Shown: one piece after another, positions 22,126 to 32,540 of the stretch | How positions within the stretch are numbered: position 1 is the first letter of the stretch | Layout of the letters: the number at the start of each line of letters is the position of its first letter | NCBI GenBank assembly: GCA_014155875.1 | Contig: JACEFZ010014527.1 | Location: 82,501 to 146,500 of the forward strand | Length of the DNA: 64,000 nucleotides | Origin: Cepaea nemoralis | Taxonomy: Eukaryota > Mollusca > Gastropoda > Stylommatophora > Helicidae | Direction: 5' to 3' | Notes under the pieces: generated by a model | What the model was told of the DNA's origin: nothing | Database searches by the model: none | Seen by the model: only the letters and a program-made list of their open reading frames with translations | Position numbers and translations under genes: made by a program

Positions 22126-23340
22126 TTGAGAGTTCATTCCAGTATACCATTCGTGTTGGTTAATGTTTATGCCCTCAATGCCAGTGTGGACGCCCAGAAG
22201 TGGCAGTGCTTAAGTGGCATATTAGGCCACGAGAGAAATGTTATTTTCTGTGGTGACGTCAACGCTAAAGGCAGATCATGGGGAAACACTTCCTCCAATA
22301 CACAAGGGGAGGGGCTAGAGACTGCACTGGAAACCATCGACCTGGTTTGTATCAACAGTGGCTGTGTCACCAGGACAGCAAGCCGTCCAGGCGATGAGGA
22401 CAGTGCTATTGATCTGGCGCTAGTTTCACCTTCACTGACTACAGTGTGTAGATGGGGTGTCCTAGGACACCATGGCAGCGACCACCACCCTTGCAGCATA
22501 TTGGTGGAGAAAGGCAGAACCAGGCAGCACAAGCTAAAGGTAAAGACGTTCCAGTATGACAGTACAGGGCAAGATGTGGTGAGTAAAATAAGACGTGACA
22601 AGCGCAGAACGTTTCAGGGCAGGAAAGAAAGCTGGGAGCAGCCACCGTGGTGGAGTGTCGAGGTGGAGAAGGCTTGGGTGGATAAGCGTAGTGCTGTAAG
22701 GAGATGGCAAAATGCCAATAAGAACAGAGCTGGTCATCCTAGTCCCTGCTTGCACTTAGAAAGAGAGATGCACACAAAAGTAAGCTATTTCAAAAAACTG
22801 GTCAAGGTGGTTAAAAGCGAAAAATGGGCAGAGGTGTGTCAAAGAGTAAGCACAGACAAGTCACTGAAATTGTTCTGGCGACTACATAAAAGCATGAGTG
22901 GGGTAGTCAAGAATAAGAGCATTTCTGACTTCCAAGGTGCTGACCTCATCTGGCAGAGGACTGACGAGGACAAGGGCAAAGCCCTCTTTGAACGCTACCT
23001 TGAGCAGAGCAACCAGACAGACATGGGAGGCCGGAATCTGGCCAAGGAGGTCACCTCAGACAGATGCAAGGCCCAGAACACTTCGGATGAAGACACAATG
23101 ACAGTGAAAGAAATCAAGGCTGTGCTTCGACGATCAAAAAACAGTGCTCCAGGTCCTGATGGCATAAGATACGACGACATAAATAGGTGTACCGACAATG
23201 AGCTAGAGAAACTAGCAGACATGTACAACAACAGTATAGGGAGTGCTAGCATCAAGGAGGAATGGTTACATAGCTATCTGATTCCCTTGCCGAAGCCTGA
23301 CAAAGACCACACAAAAAATTCAGGGATATCGAATTATAAA
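22126..23340 (+). pseudogene. I-like LINE: second half of endonuclease, linker, start of RT
   Basis: Continues the endonuclease with FVLVNVYALNAS, VIFCGDVNAKGRSWG, EDSAIDLALVSP and GHHGSDHHPCSI, so all catalytic motifs up to SDH are present. Then comes a linker with basic and Trp-rich segments and the RT entry LRRSKNSAPGPDGIRYDDI, with WLHSYLIPLPKPDKD. The frame breaks at SNYK near 23338, where a few bases of the usual PIS motif are missing. Confidence 0.88.
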
Positions 23341-24236
23341 CATGCAGAATACAGTAGGCAAGCTGCTGGAGAAGGTAATTGCCAGGAAAATATCAAGCCA
23401 ACTAGAGAGGCAAGGTGTTTTCCCACCTACCCTGGGTGGGTACCGTCCAAAAAGAGAAACCTGGACCAATGCAGCAGTCTTTGCCCATGATGTCTATGAA
23501 GGGTTCCACTCAGGCACTGAAACGGTTGCTGCAGCGATTGATCTTGAGGACGCATACAACAGAGTACCACTGGATTTTTTAATGTTTCAGCTTCTTGAAC
23601 TAAACGTAAGTCCATTCCTCCTTAGTTGGATCGCTGCAGCCCTCTTCCAACGGAAAGTAGTTTTTAGATGTGGCAGTTGGACTTCGGAACCAACAACAAT
23701 ATATCCTGGCCTACCACAGGGATCACCATTATCTCCGGTACTGTTCAACGCCTACACAGTGACAATCACCAGTGAGCAGATCACTGGACCTGGCAGGACA
23801 TTGTCATATGCCGATGATGTTTTAGTGTATCGTCAGGGTAAGGATAGAGAGGAGGTTGCTGTGGAACTACAAACCGAACTCAATCGCATAAGTACTTGGT
23901 GTGATGAAGCTGGGGCAATGGTCAACCCAACAAAGGCAACAGTGACTTGGTTCTCGTTGAATAATCATATTGTCAACAATCCAACACCAACTGTAATGCT
24001 GTGTTCAGAGACGGTGGAAAGAACGCAGGCAATGAATTACCTGGGGATACGGTTTGATCGAAGCCTTGCTTATAATGTGCACATAGACCAGGTGATAACA
24101 AAGGCCAAGCGGGGTTTGGCAGCGATGCGGGTGATGGCGGCAGCAAACTGTGAGCAGCGCCATCTATGTCTTCTGTACGAGGGGCTGGTCATGTCTGTTT
24201 TGGAGTATGCAATGGCAATCCTGACTGCTCAGCCAT
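23341..24236 (+). pseudogene. I-like LINE: RT core
   Basis: Frame resumes at MQNTVGKLLEKVIARKI. Motifs are AAIDLEDAYNRVPLDF (A), YPGLPQGSPLSPVLF (B), LSYADDVLVYRQGKD (C, catalytic YADD) and MNYLGIRFDRSLAY (thumb start). These 298 residues are open, so damage to the RT is limited to its edges. The frame shifts again after LTAQP. Confidence 0.92.
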
Positions 24237-25331
24237 AAGCAGATAGAAAGGATGGAAAGGATACAGAATGAAGCTATGCGCATTATTCTTGGATGTACAA
24301 GAGATACAGCATGCAGGGCGATGCGCTACCTTCTTGATTTTCCAACCATTGAAGAGAGAATGCAAGTTTGCAGGGCACGCGCCTACCTCAGAATTAACGC
24401 AAACACACAGCATCCACTGCATAGTGAAATTAGGAAGGTGAAGGGCAGCAGGTTAAAAAGAGGACGGTCGTGGATGGGTCAAGCCGAAGACATTCTTCAA
24501 CAGGTGTGTTCACTTGAGGACTTAGAACCTGGCGAGGAGTGGGTGCAAGTGCCAACAGACTTCTGCACATCCTTTTCAGTTTGCATCCAACTAGATAGAA
24601 AATGCAGACAAGAAAATCCGGCTGCTGTGGAGGCTGAAGTACAAGCGTTGATTTTCGAGAATTCGCTAGACAGTGACGCGGTCATCTACACAGATGGGTC
24701 GGTCGTCCGACATGTGAGAAGCTCATGGGCCTTTACAGCTCGGGCCGGAGGGAGAATTGTGAAGGAGGACTCTGGTGCTTTCACTGAAACCACAAGTAGC
24801 CTGACCATGGAAGTCATGGCAGTAAGTAAAGCAATAACATGGCTCGAGACACAGACATTCACTAGGGCTTGTTTCCTTAGCGACTCAATGAACATGATCA
24901 AGAGGATAGAGGAGGGGTCGATCCGAAGAGAATGGTTGCTGCCTCTGGAGCGGTCTCGGCTGGCAAAGATTAGTTTCATCTTCGTGCCAGGGCATGCGGG
25001 AGTACAAGGAAATGAGCGGGCTGACAAGCTCGCAGGTGAGGCTACTGTGGAGGGCGGACGCGCCATGGACCAGGCTGACATTCTGAATGCTCTACGAGAA
25101 GTGAGACTTTTGCAAGAACCAAGTGATGACTGTGAATCTACAACAATGGCCAGACTGCGAGAGCAGCAAATTAAAAGAGGGGTGGCCAAACAAGAACACT
25201 ACGCAGGAAGCCAAAGAAGATTGATAAACCAACACAGAACTGGCGTCATTAGCCGCAACACGCTGCGGGATTTGCTGAGGAGGGGATCCGAGCGCTTATG
25301 GACTGAATGGTCCGATGTGCAACGAGGATGA
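24237..25331 (+). pseudogene. I-like LINE: thumb, RNase H and C-terminus
   Basis: About 360 open codons: ERIQNEAMRIILGCTRDTA (thumb), AVIYTDGSVV (RNase H first Asp), TMEVMAVSKAI (Glu), LSDSMNM (Asp), GHAGVQGNERADKLAG (His/Asp end), then IKRGVAKQEHYAG and GSERLWTEWSDVQRG. The stop is TGA at 25329-25331, about 12 bp before the CTAA tail, so the 3' UTR is very short. The RNase H would remove RNA from the RNA-DNA hybrid. Confidence 0.92.
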
Positions 25332-25357
25332 TCTGTCGACTAACTAACTACCTAACT

Positions 25358-25443
25358 AACCACTACTACTACTACCACTACGACTACTACCACTACGACT
25401 ACTACTACTACCACTACTACTACTACCACTACTACTACTACTA

Positions 25444-25483
<40 letters not shown>

Positions 25484-25590
25484 CACTACTACTACTACTA
25501 TTACCACTACCACTACTACTACCACTACTACTACTACCACTACCACTACTACCACTACCACTACTACTACTGCTGTTTCTGCTACTAATG
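25358..25590. repeat. (CTA)n array, right half
   Basis: Trinucleotide repeat with CCA and CGA variants, matching 21078-21490 across the LINE. It ends about 25 bp before the last receptor exon and so replaces most of the expected pyrimidine tract. Confidence 0.95.
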
Positions 25591-25614
25591 CAGTTGTCTT
25601 CTGCCCCAACACAG

Positions 25615-25738
25615 GCGTATCCCACTGGTCAGCCGAGTGCCCTCCTCCATTAGAGACTGCTGCATTCACAGAAGCCCTTCGCCGAAGTGGTCAACGGGCG
25701 ATTATACCAGCATTAGCGAGACGGAGGACTTCAGGTAG
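25615..25738 (+). CDS. Receptor last exon: cytoplasmic tail
   Basis: With AA from the TM7 exon it reads K-RIPLVSRVPSSIRDC, CIHRSPSPKWSTGD and YTSISETEDFR, stop TAG at 25736-25738. A basic RIP motif just after TM7, a Cys pair suitable for palmitoylation and a Ser/Thr/acidic end are what the receptor group shows. The acceptor is CCCCAACACAG; a second in-frame acceptor, CTAATGCAG, at 25593 would add seven residues. AG|GTAGCA at 25735 could also be a donor, so a longer tail is possible. Confidence 0.82.
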
Positions 25739-25764
25739 CAGCCTTGTGTTTTACATCAGTAGAT

Positions 25765-26062
25765 CCATTGTTTCATCATCATCATCATTATGTTATTATG
25801 ATCATCATTATTATAACCACTGTCACCACCAACATTATCATGATCATCACCAGCATCATCTTTCTTATCATCATTATCACTACCACCAAAATTATTTCAT
25901 CATGATCATCACCAACATCATGATCATCACCAACATCATCATTCTCAGCATCATTATCACTACCAACACCATCATCATTATCACGAAAACCACCAACTAT
26001 GATCATCATTATCACTATACATCATTATCATCACCATCATCACGATTATCATTACCCTTGTT
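25765..26062. repeat. ATC/ATT trinucleotide-rich tract
   Basis: Imperfect ATCATC and CACCAACATCATGATC repeats directly after the receptor stop codon, possibly inside its 3' UTR. No polyadenylation site could be fixed. Confidence 0.85.
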
Positions 26063-26064
26063 GA

Positions 26065-26119
<55 letters not shown>

Positions 26120-26660
26120 CAGGCAGGCAGGCTGGCTGGCTGGCTGGCTGGCTGACAGGCAGGCTGAAAGGCTGACAGACAGACAGGTAGATAGATGTGT
26201 GACTGCGTGATGACAGAGAAACAGATTGAAAACAGACAGAAATACAAAGACAAGAAGAAATAATGACAGGCAAGCAGACAGATAAACACATAAACAAACA
26301 AACAATCAAACAAGTGCAAACGTAAACAATCATAGAAATATGCTACGACGGAGAGAGTGACAGAAAGGAATTGGGAAAAACGGATAAATGGATCACTTGT
26401 CTGGCAGATCCACAGATAGAAATTTAGACAGACAAAAACAGACAGGTGTAGGTACTACGTACGTGCATACGTAGAAAGATAGACATGCGCACGGATCGAC
26501 GGACTGGTTGGACAGACAGACAGATGGGCATACGGATTGACGGCTGACTGACAATGACAGAAAGATCGACAACCAAGCAGACAGACAAACGGACGGAAAG
26601 ACAGACAGAGTGACAAATCGATCGACCAATCGAAAGACGGAGAGATAGAAACTATGAGAC
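26063..26660. repeat. (GAAA)n, (CAGG/CTGG)n and GACA-rich tracts
   Basis: A pure (GAAA)n run (26065-26119), then CAGG and CTGG repeats to about 26170, then irregular ACAGACAG sequence to 26660. Minus-strand Ser/Phe/Cys-rich frames are artefacts. Confidence 0.9.
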
Positions 26661-27029
26661 TGAACAATAATAATGCATTTGAAGAAACGATCTTATTTTC
26701 GTGCTTTCATTTCCCATTCACAGGCTGACAGGAGAGGTAAGACACAGCATATCCCTCAACGGCAGCACCAGAATTCCCTTAGTCAAACAACAATTGACAG
26801 AGGCGGATCGAGAGTTGCTTGTCCTTGCATATCCGAACACCGTTCGCCGCAGACTCGGTTTGAACAAATGACGACCGTAATAATTCATAGATGAAGACAA
26901 GAAATACATCACAAACAACTGGAATACAGCAACAAAAACTATTGTTATTTCCAACGATGATACGACCGCATACAACTTAGAGACATCAACAGGGCATAAC
27001 ACAACCTACTTTATATACGGACCGGTCTA
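26661..27029. other. No recognised gene; short open stretch
   Basis: One plus frame (about 26725-26865) reads RIPLVKQQLTEADRELL and VLAYPNTVRRRLGLN without a stop. I do not recognise it. It may be the decayed upstream part of the RTE-like element that follows, since no exon signals bracket it cleanly. Confidence 0.3.
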
Positions 27030-27640
27030 GCCATTCGTTGAAGAATTACTACGATCAAACATCAACACAGAATCACGGATCACAGAAGATGGCAGATTGG
27101 ACAGAGAAATTGAAATCAGATGCCAAAAAGCTAGTGCACTTACATATCAACTATCACCCTTACTGAAACATCCAAACATACCCATGCCCGCAAAACGACA
27201 GATAATAAACAGCATATTCACACCAACCCTATGCTACCAATCTCAAACCTGGACTTTATCCAAATTACACCTTCGCAAAATCAACACCTGTGAGATGAGA
27301 TGCCTGAGGAGAGCTGCCAACTTAAAAATCCGAGACCGAGTAAGAAATGCTGTTATCAGACAGACAGTGGGATCAACACCTTGTGCCACATTTATTGAAA
27401 GACAGAAGACCTACTGGTTTGGCCATGTTGTTAGAATGCAACATCAGCAACTACCATCACTGGCCTTACATCAAAGATCATCTGCGACGAGACCTAGAGG
27501 ACGTCCAAGAAGAAAATGGATTGATGACATCAGAGACATTGTTCAACCACACGGAATGACACTATCCAGTGCCGCCCACCGGGCGCTGGAAGGCAAATTA
27601 TTCATCCCCACGACGCTTGACGGCAGAAGTGGAAGATGAA
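27030..27640 (+). pseudogene. RTE-like LINE C-terminal part (second family)
   Basis: A 180-codon open frame from 27097 with DREIEIRCQKASALTYQL, LCYQSQTWTLSKLHL, EMRCLRRAANLKIRDRV, KTYWFGHVVRMQHQQLP and RPRGRPRRKWIDDIRD. This is the RTE-type C-terminus, from a family different from the 14697-15356 one (about half the residues differ). Upstream catalytic motifs are missing. Confidence 0.88.
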
Positions 27641-28023
27641 ACATCAACACTCTTAGCATATCGCAAGGAACTTGGTACGGCATGCCTTACAGACGAAATG
27701 TATGCGATTCTACTTCTGTTTGGTCGTTCTGAGTCTTGGCACGACACATTCGTTCGCATGTGTTGCTTGACATTCCTGTTCTAAAGGAAAACACTAGAGA
27801 TAACAGGAACCACTAGACGATATCAAAATTGAAAACTATAGTGTGGTCTCATGAGGTTTCAAACCTCCCGCCTTCTAATGAATCTCGTTGAATAATCAGG
27901 CATGCGAAGGATCAGACCAAATAGCGACCCTAACAACACGTCTATGATTCAGCTGTGCCAAAAGCTATGGGATATGGATAGAGTTCGCAAGCGTTCATTC
28001 TTACAGCGTTATAGGTCCGTATA
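27641..28023. other. No gene seen
   Basis: Non-repetitive, mixed sequence after the RTE fragment. Short frames have no domain. Confidence 0.4.
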
Positions 28024-28375
28024 TTAGCCAGTTCTGAGGAAAATGCAAAGAATACCATGGACAGACAGAAAAACCAATGACCAAGTACTTCAGGAGACAA
28101 ATGAAAATCGTAAATTGATTAGAGAGATTTGACCTAGACAGTCAAATTTTTTGGGACATGTTATGAGAAGAAATGGATTGGAGAACTTAGTGACAACTGG
28201 TAAGATCGAAAGGAACAGACCAAGAGGAAGACCGAGAGGAAAATACCTGGATGGCTTGGCCACATGGCATAGTCGAGACAGGAACACTGAGATAGCTCAC
28301 GACTCTGGTGATCGAGTGAAATTGCGAGTCATGACCGCCCACGCTTTCCGGCATGCACATGATTGATTGATATTA
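28024..28375 (+). pseudogene. RTE-like LINE 3' end, plus strand
   Basis: Nearly the same nucleotide sequence as 15010-15350 (RRNGLENLVTTGKIERN and RGRPRGKYLDGLATWH are readable), with a stop and a frame change near 28130. Tail GATTGATTGA. Confidence 0.9.
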
Positions 28376-28640
28376 GCCAAGCATCATCTTTATTATTATG
28401 TGCCCTGTCGGTTGGCTTAGGCGTTCATATTTCTCCATATATCTAGTTCCTTGGTGTTCTGAATCAACTCTGTTGATGAAATTTTTCCGTGCCACCGTCT
28501 CAGTCCAGCCAGCATCATTTCTCTCGGTCTGTATCTTTTTCCAGTGATCTTTCCAGTCGTCATGGTGTTGTCAAATACCTCTCTTCTCATGACATGACTA
28601 AAGAATGACGCTTGTCTCTTTCTTATAGTTTCTATAACTA
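28376..28640 (-). pseudogene. RTE-like LINE 3' end, minus strand
   Basis: The minus strand reads ETIRKRQASFFSHVMRREV, FDNTMTTGKITGKRYRPRE, GLRRWHGKISSTELIQ and ends CACATAATAATAAAGATGAT. It is a diverged relative of the family next to it. The two copies abut tail to tail. Confidence 0.8.
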
Positions 28641-28769
28641 AGTATATGTCATATATAAAGATACGTACACGACAACGGTTCCTTGTGCTGTGTCCAATGT
28701 ATTGCGAACATGTATATGCGATACGTGATTGGCTGGTTCGGTTATTTTAAACACTGTACACAGAAATAG

Positions 28770-29010
28770 CAGGCCCTGTCGAGAAGGGGTTACGAATACA
28801 ATTCGTAATCCCGCATGCCGCTTTCGAAACACAGTTCTGTGCGAACTGGAAGCACACCGACATGTGCTGGTTTCCATACAATGATATGAATGTCGGTCGT
28901 TCAGAAAGCAATGGCAAACTACTGAACGTAAACTTGTCCAGGAATCACAAACAGCCAAAAACTGTTGGAGTTGACTGCTACGTCCTGTAAAGAATATGCG
29001 ACAAACAAAT
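28770..29010 (+). mobile_element. S1-family SINE with 11-bp target duplication
   Basis: The head has GCTTTCGAAACACAG, then the S1 body (GTCGTTCAGAAAGCAATGG). It is flanked by CACAGAAATAG at 28759-28769 and 29011-29021, which fixes both ends. Confidence 0.92.
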
Positions 29011-29021
29011 CACAGAAATAG

Positions 29022-29754
29022 TAATTGGTAGTTTCCCCCTAAATGTATAGTCTTAACTTATGAAGAATAAACATAGTTTATGAGCACTCCAGTTTGGATC
29101 CAGATGTTTGGTTTCAGTCGTTGTTCAACTAACAATTTCGACGACATAAAATTAGTCACGTGATGACAACTGTTAACTTATAATAGTTGGTCAGTTTATA
29201 ATTAGCTCACCTGGAATATAACGTTGCTTCACAAAACTCTCATAACAAAATCCTGTTGAAATAGTTGAATCTATCTTTAAAAGTATAGTTTTATGAGATG
29301 ACAGTGAACTTTTCTATACAAAAATATAAACGTAAACTTCTCATTAACTCCCATACTGAAGTTAAAGAATTGTGTTTGTGTGTTGTGCCTGTAAGCATCG
29401 TCGGAGTTGATTATGTCCTTGATTTGAATAACTTTTAAGTGTAAACCTAATTTCTTTTAGAAATTACCAGGCTTGTCCATGGGACACATTTTTCAGTACC
29501 ATTCCTATCCCATCCCACGGTCATTTTGCCTGTCCCATCCCATGGGATTCCAATGGGATTCACATGATAATACTAATATGGAATACAGTTCAAATAAAAT
29601 TATGAAATTTATGAGAGTTTAGGGTTAGTGTCTACTAAATAGGACTACATGTACAAAGAGACATGTAAAACAACAGAATATATTAATTTTAATATTCAAG
29701 AGTATTTTATTAAAACATTATACACAGTGAATCAGGACAGTCAAGCAAGTGGTC
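29022..29754. other. No gene seen; small CCCATGGGA-type palindromes
   Basis: AT-rich sequence. At 29474-29566 TCCCATCCCA and CCATGGGA motifs recur and form short inverted repeats. No coding signal. Confidence 0.4.
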
Positions 29755-30195
29755 AAAGTCGCAGGTCAGTTTATGATTAGCTGTCTGGTACAGAATGAAC
29801 AAGATACAGACATAACGTTTTGTTGAGTCATTGTTTAACAAGTGACACTTTTTTTTACAGTCAATCAAGACAGTTGCGTGTTTCTTCCACGTCATTGGTC
29901 AGTTTATGATTTGCTGCCTGATACAGGCATTATAATGATATAATGTTTGGTTGCTGTCATTGGTGAAATGAGTAATCAACTCTTTTTTTTTTAAATACAT
30001 CAAGACAATCACACGTTTCTTCCATGTCATTGGTCAATTTGCGATTATCTGTCTGGTGTAGAATGAACAAGATGCAGACATAACTATTGGTCAGGGTCAT
30101 TGTTCAACGTGTGACCAGTTCTTTGTTTACAATACATCAAGACAACAGTTTGTTTCTTCTAGTTATTGCCCAGTTTATGACTAGCTAGCTAGCTT
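29755..30195. repeat. 133-bp tandem repeat
   Basis: Units start at about 29763, 29896, 30031 and 30169 with GGTCAGTTTATGATTAGCTG or close variants and share CATCAAGACA and CGTTTCTTCCA. Spacing is 133-138 bp. Older traces of the unit reach back to about 29180. Confidence 0.8.
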
Positions 30196-30197
30196 GG

Positions 30198-30300
30198 AGT
30201 CTCCGTGGCGAAGTGAGACTGAACTATGTGGGATAAAAACCCGGTGCAATGAAGTCGCCCCTGTCGACTTTTAAGCAACGTTTGGCTAGTTAGCTGTCTG
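30198..30300 (+). mobile_element. S2 SINE, internally deleted
   Basis: Begins GGAGTCTCCGTGGCGAAGTG and jumps to GAGACTGAACTATGTGGGAT, matching the start and the end of the copy at 30705-30960. The middle is missing. Confidence 0.6.
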
Positions 30301-30704
30301 GTTTAAACTGACTGGGAGTCACGGTAGCATAGAGGCCAGACTCGCGATTGCCGTATAGGCTAGACGCTCGCCTCCCGTAAAGGCTAGACTTCCGCCATGA
30401 TGATCTCCACATAATCTACTCATTGTCATTTGATTTATAGAATTAAGGGCCGAAGTCCCTGTGAGCCTAAAATGTGTGCAATAGCGATCTTTACTGTTTT
30501 ACTACAGAATGAGCAGGTTGAATACACTTCTTTTGACTGATTATTGTTCCCTAGACGGAGTGGGTTACCTTTATGTTTGTTGCAATGTTGGCGATAATCA
30601 ATGAAATCGAGAAGTAGAATCAGTAAAATTTACTACATCACAATTACAAATGACAAAATGGACGTTGCGTCTAAAGCCTTCGTCAGTACACAAACAACAA
30701 ATAA
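30301..30704. other. tRNA-like repeat remnants, no gene
   Basis: At 30308-30410 a head-like GGGAGTCACGGTAGCATAGA and a duplicated GCTAGACGCTCGCC / GCTAGACTTCCGCC stretch suggest a decayed tRNA-derived repeat. No coding signal. Confidence 0.4.
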
Positions 30705-30960
30705 CGGGGGTCTCCGTGATGTTGTGGTTAAGTCGCCTGCCTCGCGCTCCGAGGTTCGTGGGCTCGATTCTGGGCTACTTCAATGGGTTCACAAGTGCAA
30801 TTGTCTCGGACATTCCTGGGGGGTCGTCGCTGGAGCTACGGAGTTCGTGCTTTGCGCGACGTTTCGTCCTTTCGCTCTGCAGAATGAGACTGAGACATAT
30901 GGAATAAAATCCGGGGTCATGAAGTCAAACCTCTCGCTCTTTAACCCCCTTTAAGCACAC
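30705..30960 (+). mobile_element. tRNA-derived SINE, family S2
   Basis: The head starts GGTCTCCGTGATGTTGTGG, followed by B box GGGCTCGATTC. The body includes GCTACGGAGTTCGTGC and ends TGAAGTCAAACCTCTCGCTC. The 16-bp GCTACGGAGTTCGTGC also occurs at 21641-21656 in the 5' leader of the I-like LINE. Confidence 0.75.
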
Positions 30961-32004
30961 TGAAAATGTCATTAAAGGTTACTCATCTGTTGCGAAGAGC
31001 TGCCGTGTTATGGACTCCACGTGTGTGTAACACGCGTCTCGCGTGTACCGAGAAGAGACATTTGCTATAAAATAAGCGCCAAAACGCCAGCGGCGAATTC
31101 TAAAACTTTTTTGACTCTTTTCTGCCCAAGAGCATCAGCTATTTTAACCAACTCGGCCTTAATTATTAATTTGACACCTTCTGAATCAGAAAATTGTTAC
31201 TTTATCTCTTTCTGGTCCATGCTTTTGTTACTCTGAAGTTATAAATGTCTGCGCTAGACAACCGCGCAGATAATTGTGTTATTTCTGAAGAATTAATGAT
31301 CTTCAAAATAACGTATTCCCTTAGTGAATTTAAACACAGACGCCTCAAACAATATGTTGCACGATTTCCTGCCTGGCATATTTCGTTGCGTCTTGTCAGG
31401 TGCAAACTGCAGAGGTATGTATAATATAAAGTGAATACATAAATAATACTTTTGTTGAAATACTAAACACATTGTCATTGTTACTGTTCGAATATAGAGT
31501 ACTTTAAGATTTAACAGGAAGTCCATTTGTATGCATAGCAACGGCTGTAATCACTTAATTGATCATACTTCTATGTATTTGAGGAATCGATTATTGTTCA
31601 TCGAATACAGTATAGGAAATGAGCTATGTTCGCCTGTTGACTTATCTAATACAGAAAGCGCTAACAGTCTCGTGGATATAATTCTCCATTATCCAACCAA
31701 ATGAGCCTGTTGGTCTTTGAGTTCGAAACCGCATTGAGACGACTTTTTTTTAAATAACCAGAGCTCTAAGGTCGACCAGCCTAAAATTTCTACCAGAAGA
31801 TCTTGTAATAAAGTCAACTCAGTAGGTGTGATATAAATAAACCATGTTACCGCTTGAGTCTCGATGCGTCTATAAATGTTTGGTTTTAGCATCGTATACA
31901 CAATGCCCCTTAAGGCCCATAAACGAGTCATTTACTTACATTTATTTATAGTAAACATGTCGGGCAATTTGTTGGACGCAGTGACTAGCACGCTTGCCTT
32001 CGAC
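30961..32004. other. No gene seen
   Basis: About 1 kb of AT-rich, apparently single-copy sequence. A weak tRNA-like stretch (TTGAGTTCGAAACCGC) is at 31717-31732 and a head-like GTGACTAGCACGCTTGCC at 31981-31998. No recognisable protein. Confidence 0.45.
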
Positions 32005-32081
32005 TAGGTGGTCATGGGGTCGAATATATTTATTTTTAATTGTCAATTAAACATAAATATATTCGACCCCATGACCACCTA
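32005..32081. repeat. 77-bp near-perfect palindrome
   Basis: Two 38-bp arms around one central T (32043) with a single mismatch. The left arm begins TAGGTGGTCATGGGGTCGAA; the right arm is its inverse. The outer part looks like the B-box end of a tRNA-like repeat. Confidence 0.95.
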
Positions 32082-32084
32082 CTC

Positions 32085-32200
32085 CAAGGACAGTCTTGTG
32101 TCATGGCACGCAAGGGAGTCAACACACGAAATGATCCATGCCGTCGGAGATCGCAATTTGTGGAGTAGCATGATCGCCCACCCAGTCAGCAAGGCACTGG

Positions 32201-32266
<66 letters not shown>
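32085..32266 (+). pseudogene. RTE-like LINE 3' end with (GAT)n tail
   Basis: TCATGGCACGCAAGGGAGTC, GATCCATGCCGTCGGAGATC and TGATCGCCCACCC correspond to the family end at 15255-15330. A (GATGAT)n tail runs from 32203 to 32266, and the poly-Asp frame there is an artefact. Confidence 0.8.
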
Positions 32267-32319
32267 TGTACTCCCAGGTCGGCCGAGTTTTATATGCGTT
32301 AGTTAAAGTTAGTTGCATG

Positions 32320-32540
32320 TCATTTACATGACGTCGCAGACAACCCAGGCATTTTAGGCTGTTTGTGATTTCATGACAAGTTTACCTTCAGTAGTTTACC
32401 ATTGCTTTCTGAATGACAGGCACTCCTAACATTGTATTAAAACCAACGCAAGGCGATCTGCTGCGACATCTCCAGCAGTTGTGTTTCGAGCGCGGGATTG
32501 TGACTTGCTTCCGTAATCACTTCCTCACAGAGTCAGTTAT
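32320..32540 (-). mobile_element. S1-family SINE, minus strand
   Basis: Inverse of the S1 body (TTTACCATTGCTTTCTGAAT) with the head at the right (GTGTTTCGAGCGCG). Diverged copy. Confidence 0.8.

Larger units (their letters stand above)
21494..25357 (+). mobile_element. Near full-length I-like LINE (EN-RT-RNase H)
   Basis: About 3.86 kb. The 5' end is GGTTTCAAGATGGCGACGG, the 3' end CTGTCGACTAACTAACTACC. The single coding region covers apurinic endonuclease, RT and RNase H; no separate zinc-knuckle ORF1 is seen. One ORF with EN, RT and RNase H points to the I group, perhaps Ingi-like, but clade placement needs a tree. Three frame breaks (about 22120, 23338, 24236) make it inactive. It sits in receptor intron 3 on the sense strand between two halves of a (CTA)n array, which suggests insertion into that microsatellite. 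Confidence 0.9.
12069..25738 (+). other. 3' part of a CCAP/NPS-type neuropeptide receptor gene
   Basis: Gene-level entry for four exons (12069-12213, 16406-16522, 20528-20708, 25615-25738) whose GT-AG junctions keep one frame (phases 1, 1 and 2) and join TM5, the third intracellular loop, TM6, TM7 and the C-tail of a class A GPCR. Motifs CWSPYF in TM6 and NPIIY in TM7 and the segment AKIRTIKMTF are typical of the crustacean cardioactive peptide receptor / neuropeptide S receptor group, which sits in the vasopressin-like branch. The receptor would act at the plasma membrane, binding a peptide outside and a G protein inside. Exons for TM1-TM4 are not seen and should lie before position 1 or remain unrecognised. 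Coding content is 567 bp in 13.7 kb. Confidence 0.85.

Noticed and set aside
27097..27639. 180-codon open frame as a host gene
   Set aside because: It has the RTE C-terminal pattern (LLYG/LCYQ...WTL, MRCLRR, FGHV, RPRGRPRRKW) and no exon signals.
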